DNA of 64,000 nt from Plectrocnemia conspersa (taxonomy: Eukaryota; Arthropoda; Insecta; Trichoptera; Polycentropodidae). The notes under the pieces were generated by a model that saw nothing but the letters and a program-made list of their open reading frames with translations, did not search any database and had not been told where the DNA came from. The position numbers and the translations under genes were made by a program. Location of the stretch: contig VTFK01000002.1 in the NCBI GenBank assembly GCA_009617715.1, positions 1,240,001-1,304,000 on the forward strand. The letters are read 5' to 3'. Each line of letters begins with the position of its first letter. The first letter of the stretch is position 1. Positions 34,540 to 47,899 of this stretch are shown here, one piece after another.

Positions 34540-35245
34540 TTTCACGCTGCTACTGGGAAGCGAAGTATCTCAGTGTCGCAGGCTCTCTGATAATGCAGCA
34601 TTTAGGTTGCACTTACTAAGGGGCGTTTTATTGACTCCGATACTCTCGAGAGCTTAGTCGTAGTGTCGCAGTTCTAGGGAATGTAGTCTTTAGAGATCGA
34701 CCAAGGACGAAGCCCAAGTGTCTAATGTTTAGGGACGTTGTACATTCAAGGTAGTATGTTATCTCCGCAAGGAAGACTCTGGAATGTCGCTATGGGTTAG
34801 TTCCAACTGCCTAAGGCAGGACCACGAATCAGCTGCAACTGGATGGTTTTAGGAAATAGAATTTGAATGTTTGGATGACTAGTAAGAAATTCAAATAATA
34901 AAGTATCTCTTATATTGACGATGGGGCGATTGAAATTTTAATAACTGATTCTGTCTGTGTGAGACATGTCGAACGTCACACTATGCAAAACCCTTACCAC
35001 TAAAGCTTACAAGTTGTACGTAGTCACTTTAATAGTAGATCTTCGGTTTCGTCAGTAGATCCTTTTTGAAGTCATGGAAGTGATGTTCAAATAGGAGCCG
35101 ATGCACAAGTAGTCTGTGACGCGAAGTAGTAGTAGTTCGAGCGTCTTTGTGTATATCTAGTCTAGTTAGGTACCGCGTAGTAAGAACGCGGCATGCTTCT
35201 CTACAGCTGCTAGATCTTTAGGATCTTTATAGGAGCGATGTTATT
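34540..35245. other. GC-richer island of unknown identity
   Basis: About 700 bases are clearly less AT-rich than their flanks, with recurring GTGTCGCA and CTAGG-type words. No long ORF on either strand and no inverted ends were found. Its position between two LINE relics (30.6 and 35.4 kb) suggests old retroelement DNA, but no motif supports that. Confidence 0.3.
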
Positions 35246-35394
35246 GCAAGTTGATAAGGCTTATTATTACGTTAGGTGTTATATCATATATTTATTAATT
35301 ACTTCAATTATATTTTTAGCTGGAAAATTTTAAAATTTTTAATTAAAACCATCTTTAAAATGTCATTCTATTATTTGTTGGGGTTCTTCAATTT

Positions 35395-35500
35395 TTAATT
35401 TTAGGACTCTTGGTATTTACAATATTCATGAGTGACTTTCCAACTAAACCACATAGATACGATATTACCGTTCTATTTACTGTTGACATCGAGCAATAGA
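35395..35500 (+). pseudogene. LINE reverse transcriptase relic (around the catalytic box)
   Basis: The plus strand encodes LGLLVFTIFMSDFPTKPHRY then DITVLFTVDI. This corresponds to LGPLLF..Y.ND.P and the FADD box of jockey-type RTs, with the catalytic Asp pair degraded to TVD. A stop follows. Confidence 0.6.
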
Positions 35501-36093
35501 TTAAAATTATTATGAAAAATAGTTTACAGGAGTCGCAGTATGGTTTTCTTGTAGAAATAAAAAAAGCTTTCGCTGTTGACAAATTAGCTGAAGCTTAAAG
35601 TATAATAGACATTTAGATTGGCAAAACACGAAAAAATACCTAGTGCTCTAATTAAATTCTTTCGTAAATATTATAAAAATAAAATTAGTAATTTATTAAT
35701 GTTATATGACCCCGGGTTAAAAATACATATTTAACATTATTAACATAATAAAATTTAGAATCAAACTAAATATGCTCAATGTTTTTTTGGCAACATTTGA
35801 ACTTTGCACGTACACAAAAAAACATATTTTTTTGTCGTGTTATCTTTAAAGGAATAGGAGTCTAAATGATTGGGTATTGTATAAATACGTGCATCGAATA
35901 TGACACAAATAGAATGTAGTACATCTACTGTATTTTGTTATGATTGAGGCATTGATAAGGGTCATCTTTCAGACATCTTGATTTGCAAAATCTACACGTT
36001 GATAACGCAGGATTACCGAGCACCGGGAACAATGCGTATGAGAGAACAAAGGGAATGTCCTTTGAGTACTACACCGGCATATTATAGTCGAAA

Positions 36094-36627
36094 TTGACGG
36101 ATAGATCGATCAAAACTTCGAAATACATCAAAGAAGTTTTAATAAAATTTTCGCAGCAACGACCAATTTGGTTTTTCCTCAAAGAGTATATCAGCAGTGG
36201 TATATTCGGACCATTGGCGTTGCCAATGGATTATATTTCCGAGTCTGGAATCGTTCCATTTGCTCAAAGAACTCAAGGGCTTATTGTGTTTAAGCCCAGT
36301 GAGAAATGTTTTAAATGGCACAAAAAGGGAGAGCCGGAACTTGCGAAGGATCACGAAAAAATAATGGTATTGTTTTGTGGGCTTTTTGAATTATTCACAA
36401 ATAAAATAATCAATACTGTTTTTCACGCATACCCAATGATTCAGATATATAGGCAGTGTTCAAGTAATCAAGAATTGTATTATTTGTTGAATAATATAAA
36501 CTTTAAGCATTTTTATTATTTAAGGTTTTATATGCTTATAGAAAGTATCATAAAATATTTATTGAGATTTTTATCATATAAATTGCAATTTTATACTTAT
36601 AATTTACAAAAAAAATATATTTTATGA
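36094..36627 (+). CDS. Unrecognised 177-codon ORF, possibly a relic
   Basis: The first ~90 codons look coding: mixed composition, with SESGIVPFAQRTQGLIVF and KPSEKCFKWHKKGEPELAKD. The rest turns AT-rich and Phe/Tyr/Leu-rich, suggesting that a real coding part ends near 36360 and reading continues into noncoding DNA. No splice donor stands out there. I do not recognise the family. It could be a decayed exon, a retrocopy or a lineage-specific gene. Confidence 0.3.
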   Translation: MTDRSIKTSKYIKEVLIKFSQQRPIWFFLKEYISSGIFGPLALPMDYISESGIVPFAQRTQGLIVFKPSEKCFKWHKKGEPELAKDHEKIMVLFCGLFELFTNKIINTVFHAYPMIQIYRQCSSNQELYYLLNNINFKHFYYLRFYMLIESIIKYLLRFLSYKLQFYTYNLQKKYIL

Positions 36628-37739
36628 TTGGACTACGGTTTTATATTCCAATCTTAGTCAATACAATAAATATTTAATTCAATGGTAAGGAAGGTTTATC
36701 ATTATATTCTGAATTACATTAAATAGGTTATCATTGGATTGTAAGAATTATAAAGTACGATAAAAATATTCTGTTTATTTATTTTAACTTAATGTTAAAA
36801 ATATTTACATGCAATTCACAATAACATTTTTCTCTACTCGCAATAAATTATTCGATTGACTATAACGGAAAAACTAAAATTTAATTCAAGAATAAACTCT
36901 ACAATAATGGGACAACAAAATATGTTATTTTGTGAAAACAATACTGAGAATATTTTCAGCAATTTAAAAACCATAAATTTTACATTTCCTACCTGGCAAA
37001 TCCCTAATAATAATATTTACTTATGCGTAATATAATTTTTAATCTATCATAATCAATAGTACAAATGTACTTTTAATGCTTTTTAGTATATTAAAGTAAA
37101 GGGATTAAAAAACTTCATATGAAAAACAACTAATAGCATATTTTAAACCAGTATGTAAATTTACTAATATAACAAGTTATTATATATCATTATAGCAAAT
37201 CTTTTATACTGAATAATTTATTATTTATTGGCAGCAATTATAATTGTATTCTTTCTAAAGAGGAAAAAAATTAAAATCAAATATTGCATTTCATAGGTAT
37301 TATATTTTAATTAGATGGCGTTTTTTTAAGAAAGAGTATAACAATAACCGTAATTATCCTCAATGCATCAAAGGGAATATATGGTCCTAGAGTGCAACTG
37401 AAAATAATTTCTAACTATTCTAACTATTTTATGTCGATGGCGAAAGAAAGAAAATTTGTGCAGTCTCCTTAGAAATTTTTATATAAAATATATTAACATA
37501 GCCCTATGCTTATACATAGTATAATGTTGTTTTATTGTAGAATTCCTTAGATACTACAATTTTGTAGTAGCATGCTTACAATGCATAGTTTCAGTTAAAT
37601 ATTTATTTAAAATGCATTACTTACTTGTTTTAACTATTACACCCGCTTGTTTCATTGTCAGATAAGTTTCTTTAATCTTTTCCTAAAAAATATTTTGAAC
37701 TTAATTTAGTGGCCGCTTTATTCATTACCTCAATATACA

Positions 37740-37840
37740 CAAATATGTTTTCGACGATATGGCTATGAAGAGCTGGAAAAAAATGTAGGATGGTGCTCAT
37801 TTATTTTAGGTGTGCATAATAATTGTTTTTTTATCTAGTG
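37740..37840 (+). repeat. LINE 3'-end-like repeat, copy 1
   Basis: GGATGGTGCTCATTTATTTT, then AGGTGTGCATAATAATT, closely matches 43175-43215 (GGAATGGTGCTCATTTATTT, then TAGATGTGCATCCTAATT). The second copy directly follows an RT relic, so this is probably the 3' untranslated end of the same LINE, 5'-truncated. Confidence 0.6.
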
Positions 37841-39850
37841 GTATACTTCTTGTTTTAATAATGGCCAGCATGGCGCATTGGGTAAACTTCTAGACAATCT
37901 AAATAAAGACACCTTAATTCTACTGTGCATATTTGGCGAATTATTTACATATATAGTTATCTTTTCTGGCGTCTATATAGATGCAGAGTCACACCACTCG
38001 ACTACTGAAAAGTCCATCATTACGTTTATTTGCTTAATATTAAAAAACATGTGCGAAAGTCTGTTCATGATAATTTTATCTCAGAATCCTAAAAATGCCT
38101 CTAAAGTTTTGGGTTGTGAGGCCGAAGGGGTGTGACTTTGCAGAAAAAATACACGCCGGATTAACTAATAACAGTTTATTTTATATGCATATATAAATTA
38201 CCACATATGTATATATAGAAATGTAAGTGCCGCTACTAGGTAGTGAAGTCAAAATGGCAGGTTTTAAAAGTCGAATTAGTGTCGGTCAGATGGTCACTTC
38301 GGCGATCGTTAATAAGGGGTAGAATAACACTATGCATTTTCGCAGGGTAGAACCCATTGTCTATCACGCATTATATTCACACATATAGTAGTTTTTCTGG
38401 TACCTAATCTCATTATATGTTAGATATAAATTTGGTTGATAGCTTATAAATGTATTGCATATTTCTTTTTACTTTTTGTGAAATACATCATTCATCAAAT
38501 TTCTATATGACTAACATGCGAATAAAAAAACATATGGATATGTATTATACATTTATTCACATGATATACAGTGAAATTGTGCACAAGGGTCTATTCAAGT
38601 GTTTGCGTGCAATTTATAGCGCTTGGTTCGAGTAAATCGATCGTAAATTTTAACTCTGTTTAATCTTGTTTTATAGACTTTTGTAAAATGAAGCTTTTAA
38701 AAATGAAAATGGATAAAAATTGCCAGACTTTCAGCATACGATTGACACAGTTCGTTTAAGATGCTCTCTCTTTAATGCTCACATTCGAATTCAGAAACTT
38801 TCGTGTCAAAGCCTAAACTTTTGCGTTTGTGTTAACATAATGTGCCGAGTTTTAAAAGTTTTTTTTTTAAAAGTTAGCTATTTAAAGTTAGTTTTGAATG
38901 CACAAGATAAATCAATACATCTACGTGATATATAATATCATTTATCAAAGTCTCGCGAGAGAGCAAAAATAGAAAAAAAACGTGATACGTTACATTTTGT
39001 ATCCACGTCCACTTTTGTCGAAGGGTCCGAAGTAATTGCTTTGATTTTTCCCTTCAGGCGAATCCCTTTTAGGAATTTCCAGAAATGGTTTAGAGTCACA
39101 GTAGTCGAATATCAACGCGCTAAAAGGATCAATTTCAAGAAAAAGTAAAAATTTATGAGACGACTTTGGGGAGCAAAAATTGTATGCATTATAAACATAG
39201 ATAGCGAAAAACTTTATGCATTAAGTGTATAGTTTCTCTTTGTATATGAATGTATTATTTGTTATATTCAATACTCGATATTGAAAACTCTGTTGAATTG
39301 TCTTTTTATTACATGACAACAGTGCTATATACTAGTTGGTTTTTAACTTTGCCGTTGTTATATTTTATAAGTTCACTGTAAATAAAGTTTCAAACAAGTA
39401 TTAAATGGAGCACTTTAATATTTTTGCTTTTTATAATTTTTTGTTTATATCTTGCACTAATAATAAACACTCAATAATGTGTCTCAAATTGTTATTTAAT
39501 GCATATATCGACTATTTATTATAAATCCTTTTCAATGAAGCGTTTGTTAAAAGATAATTAAGAGTATAAAACATGTCCTTTAATTTAATAGAATTAGAGT
39601 ATAATGCCGGGCTAAGAGGATTAATTATATATTTGAAAAAAAGCTGAAGGCTTGTTGATGACTTTTAAAACGTTTCACTTGACTTGCCTGGAGTGAAAAA
39701 AATACGACCCTTGAGCAAATGCAATTTTTCAACGTCTAAAATGTATAAAGATAATATATTAAAGCAATTACTCATCGCCCTTTTCTCTCATACCACAATG
39801 AAATTTTATATTTTTACCATCAGCAACAACATTAATTAATTTAAACATTT
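37840..39850. other. Intergenic stretch upstream of the stereocilin-like gene
   Basis: ORFs at 37878-38135, 38450-38635 and 38720-38935 show no motif and are AT-driven. No exon or repeat was recognised. Confidence 0.35.
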
Positions 39851-39855
39851 TGATC

Positions 39856-39863
39856 TATATAAA
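39856..39863 (+). promoter_or_regulatory. Possible TATA box
   Basis: TATATAAA lies 125 bases before the start codon of the intronless gene. It would place transcription start near 39887. Such words are common in AT-rich DNA. Confidence 0.3.
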
Positions 39864-39987
39864 TTTGTTGTACAATGAATTTAAATTGGATCTCTTACCT
39901 TGGTTAAATATTAAAGCCAACTGCTCTGACATATCACGACACGTTAAAGGCATTTAGATTCAGTACATATTAGTTTGGACTATCAAT

Positions 39988-40719
39988 ATGTTGTTTCTTA
40001 TAATTCTGATTCATTACACATTTGCCACAAATAGTACTATATTCTGCGACGACGTTCTTCAATATCCAGAAGATAGAGTTTTGACATTAGACGAGCTTGA
40101 ATCAATGCCGCCTAAAGATATAACTAACTGTCTGTCGCATTTAGGCCGTATTAAAATGGATAAAGAAGAAGCCCAATTCATATGGTCCACTTTGGTAAAT
40201 TTTTACGGAGAATCTAGTGCCATCCCTGAAGATAAATTAAACGTTTTACATTGGGTCACTATTGGTATCGAGCCTGAAGAATATGAAAACTTGACTCTGT
40301 CTTCTATCGATGTCATTGAAAATTTTGGATTGTTTTATGATTTATCTCAGGAGCAATTGGAAGCAATCGTTGATAAAGTTAAGGAAGACTGGGGCGATAA
40401 GGAGCCGGAAGATTACACTTCTTACGATTTGGCAGCCATGAAACAGTTGTTGTGCGCTTTTAACGCTTCGGAAATTGCCAGACTTCACCCGGACGCTTAT
40501 AAAGACGCTGCAAAGGCTTTGAGCAATTTGCAAAAGTGTTCCGGTCAAGTTTTGAAAGCTCTCGCGTTTCTGGCGACGAGAAAGGGAGCCTTCGGTTCAG
40601 CTGAAAGTTGGGATAAATATACGGTAGACGAAGTGGGAGTGGTAATAGAAGGGTTGCCTGAAGACATTAGAAGGAAGATTTCGACGGAGAAAATGCAAGT
40701 GGTTAATTCGAAGGCTTAA
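39988..40719 (+). CDS. Intronless secreted protein, stereocilin/mesothelin-like
   Basis: A 243-residue ORF begins with a signal peptide (MLFLIILIHYTFATNS). The mature part is alpha-helical and acidic, with four cysteines (20, 48, 156, 184) and three N-glycosylation sequons (N15, N101, N159). Repeated helix pairs carry motifs such as LDELESMPPKDITNCLSHLG, LSSIDVIENFG, AAMKQLLCAFNASEIARLHP, LQKCSGQVLKALAFLA and SWDKYTVDEVGVVIEGLPED. This pattern of leucines, LxCxF and SWT-DV-GLP resembles the superhelical repeats of stereocilin, otoancorin and mesothelin, extracellular proteins linked to matrix or cell-surface adhesion. The assignment is from memory and distant. There is no transmembrane segment or obvious GPI signal, so it should be released. 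Composition is far more balanced than its flanks and no stops occur, so it is very likely a real gene. Confidence 0.8.
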   Translation: MLFLIILIHYTFATNSTIFCDDVLQYPEDRVLTLDELESMPPKDITNCLSHLGRIKMDKEEAQFIWSTLVNFYGESSAIPEDKLNVLHWVTIGIEPEEYENLTLSSIDVIENFGLFYDLSQEQLEAIVDKVKEDWGDKEPEDYTSYDLAAMKQLLCAFNASEIARLHPDAYKDAAKALSNLQKCSGQVLKALAFLATRKGAFGSAESWDKYTVDEVGVVIEGLPEDIRRKISTEKMQVVNSKA

Positions 40720-42700
40720 GGGTTATTTATTATATTATACATAGTTGATAGTATTGTTGGTAGTTAACGTACGAGTGATACAAAGCGGAGAAAATATTTC
40801 AATTCTTTATTTATTATTCAACTAATCTTCTAGGTATTTTTATGCATTATTAAGGCTTTACATTTAATAATATGTCCGACCCAATACTCGTTTATTTTCA
40901 TGTTTGTAGAATATTATACTATTTGTTTTTTACTGTAAATAATAAGTATTATATATAATATTTATATATGTCTCGCACCTGTGCTCTTTGCTTTCGGCAC
41001 GCGCACAGGGTTTTCGATAGCCTTTTATTTTGGTAACTGTTTCATAAACAACAGTTCTCAACACAGTGTTCATAAAATTCATCGATCGTTAAACGTCTCT
41101 ATTAACGGAGTACATTCCATTTCTTTCTTTTCTTTTTATGAACGTAACTTTTTCCCGCTTTATTATTATTGACGTGATTGTTATTATCATAATAAAAATG
41201 GTAATGAGTTCTTCTTTCGCATAGAATAAACATATCAATAACTGAACATTGCACTCAACTGGTTTATAAATATACACGGTAATTTTAATAACATATTATA
41301 TATGCATTGCATAAAATCTGCTATGTCACGTGAAAATGGCTATCTGCTTACTTTGCAAATATCACTTGTACGTGTAGTATATTAAAAAAAACAATATCGT
41401 TTTATATTGAATTATAGTACCCAGTCATATTCATGAACAGTATCCATAGTAACTAGTCGTATGTGTGTATAGATATATGTACATATAAATGCAATTTTCA
41501 ACGCTTCGAAAGGCCACTGGGTGGAAGCACGCGAATAAATGCTGAATTTTAACCGCGACAACAAGATATAACAAAAACTTTTGTCTCAAACGACTGCAAA
41601 ATTATGCTTTTGTGGTTAGTAAAAAGTAAATATACACAAGTTTGCATGTTGTAATTAGTTGCTATTATTTAAATTTAATATATATACAGTTTCATTTGTT
41701 AAAATAACATGATACTGAAATTATAACATCATTGTAATTAGAAAAAAATAAGCACAGTATTTTTTTAGGTACTTATACTAGCGTGTTTATTTTATGTATC
41801 TTTTAAATATTATAAATATATCAATAGGAAATACATGTGATTTTATATGACATTTCTATTTTTTGCGGCATTAATTATTGGTTCGCGATTTATCAGTGCC
41901 AAAAGTATCGTTTGCTATTTATGAGGTATTTTATATATAAAAAATTGGTTGATCTTTTACTGTTAAGTCACATGTAATATATTTTATTGATGTTTGTGCA
42001 CAAATAAATAAAATAAATTAAATCTGTTATTATTATTCGACATTATTGTTATGTAATGTTTAAGCTTTAATATATTATTTAGTTATCAAGAAAAAATATA
42101 AAAAAATATCAATGTTTTATATTATTAGTGAAATTAAAGTTTTATGTTATTTTTACTTTTAATTCAAATAAAACATCAATCATGTAATCATTACACGATT
42201 ATTGCACACAGCGAAAATTTCAAACAAAAACAATCAAAGATAATCAATATACAAATTTATGTATGTTTAATAATACGTAAATATATATAAAAAATAATGT
42301 CTGTATATATAACAAATGTTATAATGATTTTAATTTAAAAAAATCATGTTTTAAACATAATTTATATTGGTATTTATAATTATACAATTTTCATTTAAAA
42401 ATATAGAAAAATAATAGGCACTTGATATAATAGTAAAATATATTTCACAATCGAACAATCACATATGTTTCGTGAAATTTTGTGTGCGCAATAATCCGGT
42501 CACCATTGAAAGTACGTGTTTTGTAAAGATCATGGTTTTTTTATATTGCACAAACTAAGGGTTATATATCAGTATTTAAAATATAATACCATCTTATTTA
42601 TATATAACATATAGTTTGACTATTTACTTATTTCTATTCATATATAAAAGGATTTTATATCCATATATATATTTGATATAAGGCGTCGAGGATATTGTTA
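40720..42700. other. AT-rich intergenic stretch
   Basis: No gene recognised. No canonical AATAAA was found close to the stop at 40719; the ORF at 40981-41172 has no motif. Confidence 0.35.
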
Positions 42701-42739
42701 GGCGGAGCGCGTGTAACTTCAATAATTTATTAGCGATTC

Positions 42740-43225
42740 GAGTTCTTTACGACACGTTAGTTTGTAGCGTCCTCGAATATGGCTCCATTGTCTGGAATGT
42801 GAAGCGAGGTACTACTTGTTGTTAGAAAGAAATCAAGGAAAATTTTCACATTATAAATTTATTTCCAAATTTACAAGAATAATTACGTGTCGTATCCATA
42901 TTTATGTTCAAGACCCTTTTTTTAGGAGCGCTAGGATACAATTCATTGAATTCTCGGCGTAGTGTCTACTCAATAAAGAACTTTTTTAAGTTCCTGAGCT
43001 GCGAGCTTTAAAGTACCATAGAGAGTCATGATCGCGTCCCTTATCCCTAACTCTCGCGGCCAGGACCTCAGGGCGTGAGAATTATTTTCTTGTACAAAAT
43101 ATTAAGCTACTGAATGATCTTGCCTACCACAAGGATTTTTTTGGCGATAGCTATTAGGAACTGAAAAAAATATGTGGAATGGTGCTCATTTATTTTAGAT
43201 GTGCATCCTAATTATTTTTTTTTGT
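42740..43225 (+). pseudogene. Jockey-type LINE relic, C-terminal RT plus 3' end
   Basis: The plus strand encodes VLYDTLVCSVLEYGSIVWNV, the thumb motif (L..S.LEY.S.VW), then after frame breaks LGALGYNSLNSRRSVYSIKN and FFKFLSCEL, matching LGMLGYNSLE.RR and F.FKLLSG. The 3' part 43140-43225 matches 37740-37840. Confidence 0.8.
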
Positions 43226-43229
43226 TTTG

Positions 43230-46200
43230 TAAATATTCAATTTGTGTAATAGATATTGATGATCAATCTATAAAAACGATTTTTACAAAAATATTTTCAA
43301 GTCAAAAAATCAAAAAAATAATATTTCCCAAAAAATATATTAACAATTATAAATGAAGTACAATTTTCATGATAAAAATATGACACAAAAAAATATTAAA
43401 AAAAATATTCTTGACATTTTATAAAAAGTATTGTGGTATAAATAAAAAAACAAAAAAGATAGTTAGTTAACAATTTTTAGTTTCGTATACTAATAATTCA
43501 TCAATTTATTATGTAATAATTTATTTTCAGAATTTTAAACTTAACTTAAATATATGAAAGTCTAAATTAAATGTATTAAATTGAGTTCATCTAAAATAAA
43601 TAAGTGAAACCGGCGTACAAATTTCAATCTAAGGACCTAATTGTTTTTTTAATCCTTTATATTTTAATAAATATTATTTTATATACTATAAATAATATGA
43701 AAAGGAATTTATTTATTAGATAAAAATTGACAAATATATTTTATTCGTTATAAGATTTTTTTATAAAATAATTACATCAATGTAAATTATCTCTGGTTAT
43801 TCGAATCCATAATATAAAAGTTAAGCATTTGTATTTTAAATATTATGCCTGTAATTAAAATATTATTTATTTATAAGCTCCTTAAATTCTAATTAATATT
43901 GTTCGTTCACTGAATTAATTTTAATATTAAAATTATTCACATATCTGACGTTGTTATATTTGCATTTGGTAATATTAAAATATTATTTATTATCCGTGAG
44001 CATCCAGCGATTCTGCACGTGATTAGTGCAGGTGTATCAAAAACTTCTAAAAATAAATCTACTATGTTTTTTATTATTATTATTAAACGTGTAAATGTAG
44101 ATTTTGTGGTTAATCTTTCGTAACATACTACATAAGTAAAATACACTACTGAAATGTGTATGTTACATCAATCCAATCCCTTTATTCCATCTCACGATTA
44201 ACTTTGCATCTTCTCTTATGAAACCCTTTTTACCCTCCTAATACCACTGACCCATCACAGAAAAGATATTGATCACGTTGAGCACTTGTTCCATCTCGAA
44301 GCATAGAAAGAATTGAAAACGTGGTACACCGACATAGAGAATTTTTTTTGTGAATGTGGATTTCAGCATTTTTGCAAAATATATCATATTACCTGATTTC
44401 AAAATTTGTGCAATATTTTTATTATTAATTTGTTTATTAACATAAATATATATATATTTATAACGCATTTAGTTAGTCTAAGAAAAATATTGATTTAACA
44501 GTATATATGACTGCTCTAATTTCCGACACCCAACGCGCGTAAAGTTACTTACTAATAGTCTAATGTTACAGTAACTGTCCTATAAAATAAAAATTAGAAA
44601 CTGTTTAATGGCTAGTTGATACTAACTCGATATACTGTAAACCTAATATGTGTGTTGAACTATCGACACCCTAAGATTAATTAATACAGCTTTCGAAATA
44701 GTGTAAGATTTTATGTATTAATAGACTGAAAAAAGAAACAGATTAACTAATATTATTTTCTTCAGATTATTTACATTTTAAAGGGAGTCTCAATAATATG
44801 CACAAGGGTGTACACATTTCGAATATATAAAAATATTTGCATATATTTGAATAATTACAAAAAAATCTATAATGACATTTACAACGTTGTCTATTAAACC
44901 GGCATTTAATTATTGGAAAATACTTTGAAAATACTGTGCGGATTTTCTTTCGACGAAAGCTTTATTATTAGTACGCTCAGACGTTTTCTATTGGAATCGA
45001 ATCGGGTGATTGTAAAGGTCAATTCAATACTGTTATCGTTTTTCCTTTTCCCCTTTCTTTTAAGCGAAAGAGGGATGTGAAGTGGGAGTAGATATTACAA
45101 CTTTGCGATACCTTTTCACTCAAACGAATATGTTGTGGTGAGAGTGTTTTCACCTTTAACCTAAATGTCATAAAATTCAGGGGAAAAAAATGTGTAGAAT
45201 AACATTTTTTTACCTCAAAACTCAAAATTCGTTTGTATATAATTTATATTTGTAGTTGAATATAATTTATAACTTTTTACGGATATATTGCGCCTATACA
45301 ATAGAATATATTTTATAAGTTTTGTTGTATATTTGTAAACTAAATTAAGTTTTATTGATTTTTTCAGAAATAACAATAAGCTATTAATTTAAATAGACTG
45401 TTTTGTTTTGAAATTAAGCTTCAGATTGTGGACAATTGTTTGAGACTACTGTCATTTTCTAATTAGTAACTTTAACTATATGTTAAGTTTTCCATGTAGT
45501 GCCAGTTACAAAAATGCCAGATGACCACTTTTGCTTTGAAATGATAAGAAGTCATAATTTTTAAACAATTTTACGACAAAAACCCACATGAGAGGCCATA
45601 AATATATATTTATGAATAAAATCTGTATAATTTTAAGTTTTTTTTAAAGGATATATATATGTGCACTTATATTAAATTATTTATAGTTTTATGATATTTC
45701 GCGGATATTTTGCGCCCAAAAACACACTTTAAGGTCTATAAATAAGTGTATTTTGACTAAAGAAAAGCAGCTTTTTGGTTTGAGATAATTATCCATCGAT
45801 AAGTCTTCAATCATTGTTGGACCAACAGAACGGATTGTACGGTATTTAGTACAGTATTGTAATAATACAATCTATCGCTTAGTTTTTACCATCGTGAAGC
45901 GTTGGGGTAACATAATGCTATTAAAAATGATAGCAAAGCTATTTATAATTGTAATATTTTTATTTTGCTAATCACAAAAATATTGTGATTTTAAATACTG
46001 GTTTATTTTTTGAATTCGTAATTTGTCAAAAGTAATCCTCCTATATATTATTTTTAAAAGTATCATAGTGGAAAACGTGTTCGGATTGATATATTTTGGT
46101 TTAGGTTAAAGTTACACGCTTCGCATATCAACGAGATACGTTCGTTTTAACGTGTTGCCGCTCTTTGGTCTACCTATCTGAAAAAACGGAAGTAGATTAA

Positions 46201-47890
46201 AAGAAGACAACCATAAATCGCTTTGATTTATTTTCAATTCAGTGAAAAAAAAAATACCTGGTGAATTCGCAAGCGGAGAAGATACAGACAGGGAGTAAAA
46301 AAAATACAATCGTATTTCGGAATACTCTAAGAGAATAATATTTGAATGGTAAGCTTTAATCAAGTGATTTATGCTCAATTTAAACACGCAATGCTGAAGT
46401 TTATTTTTAAAATAATTTATTACCGTTTAATTATAACAATAAAAAATAATAATAATTAAATAAAATATACTATTATTTCAATGTATAAATTTTGAAGTAT
46501 AATTTCTCAGTGCAAGGTTAAATAAATTAATAGCATTTAATTCGCTTTTTACAGCATCAAAATTTTGTCATTATATGTGACTAAAAAATGCGTTATTAAG
46601 CTAAACTGGATCGAAATCAATAATTAAATTTAGTGTATAAAATAGTAATAATGATACAATAAATATATTATTATATTAAAAATAGATTTATATATTACTA
46701 TTAACTACTTAAATGCCAGTGACACACCGGTGAATCGCTTGTTAATTATTTTTTTAAACAAATTATTTTTATAAAACATGTTAATGAATTATTTGCAAAA
46801 TATTATTTTTAATTATTAAAGTAAACCAAGTATTTTATATTTATTTTTAGAAAGAGATACTGTCGCGTGAAAAAAAAATAGCAGGTGAATCACTAAAAAT
46901 TCGCTGACTTTTAAAAGAAAAAAACAGTATCCCTATATAAATATGAACATATTGTTATATGTAGTTGATATTTATTTTGTGTTCTTTCAACAAAAATGAT
47001 ACCAAATATTTATATTTAAAGATTATCAATAAAAGCAATAAAAATTGCTCTATCTACTCAAGTGAGTAATTTTGATCACAACTTTGTAAGTTACTAAACA
47101 TCTTAGCAAGTCTCGATCGGACTTGTTTTTTCACCTACAAACTTCGATTTGAACTTTCTGCACCATTACGCTCACTTTCGATGCTTTAAGCAAATCGTGA
47201 AAATCCCTTGAATTTTCTGAAACTAGAGCCAAGCGTATTACCATTTTTAAATATTCTGTATCAAAATAACGAACCGATTCGTCACTATAAAATACTGCAG
47301 AATTTAGCGCTACTTTTTGCTACCAAACAACACATGGCATGTAATAAATCAAGGGCTATTCTTATTTTTTACGCTTTGTCGTCCTAAAAAATACTAAAAC
47401 GCCACATGATAAATTTGGGTGATTTTTTTATCAATGTCCAATGTTACGTGAAACAAAAATTAATATTCCATCCGAATCGCACGAAACTTTTAAACGTCGA
47501 GCGTCAATCGAGAGAATCGATATGATAAACAAACATGGAATATGGAATGGCCCATAAAACATGTGCGCACTTTATCGATAGTTTAATTTAGATAATGGTA
47601 GTACTATACAATGTTGTCAGAGCAATACAACTATAAGTTTAATAATTTATATGTACTTTAAAGTTAAATAAAAATACTTTTGCAAATAATTAAATTCTAA
47701 GCTTTCTTATTTAATATTTGTTTAAGGTTCTGAATTTTCAGATAAAAAAGACTAGTGAAACGTAAGTCGAATATAATAAGTGGTGCTAAAATATACGCGA
47801 TGTCTTTAAATATACATATGTATATATGTTATTTTATGAAAGTTCAAAAAATATTTTTAACAAAATCCTTGATGAATAAAGGCTTAGAAA
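43230..47890. other. AT-rich intergenic stretch
   Basis: Nothing supportable as a gene. Short ORFs here (for example 43937-44146, 44238-44468, 45019-45225, 46112-46387) lack motifs and splice support. Confidence 0.35.
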
Positions 47891-47899
47891 AAAAGCAAA

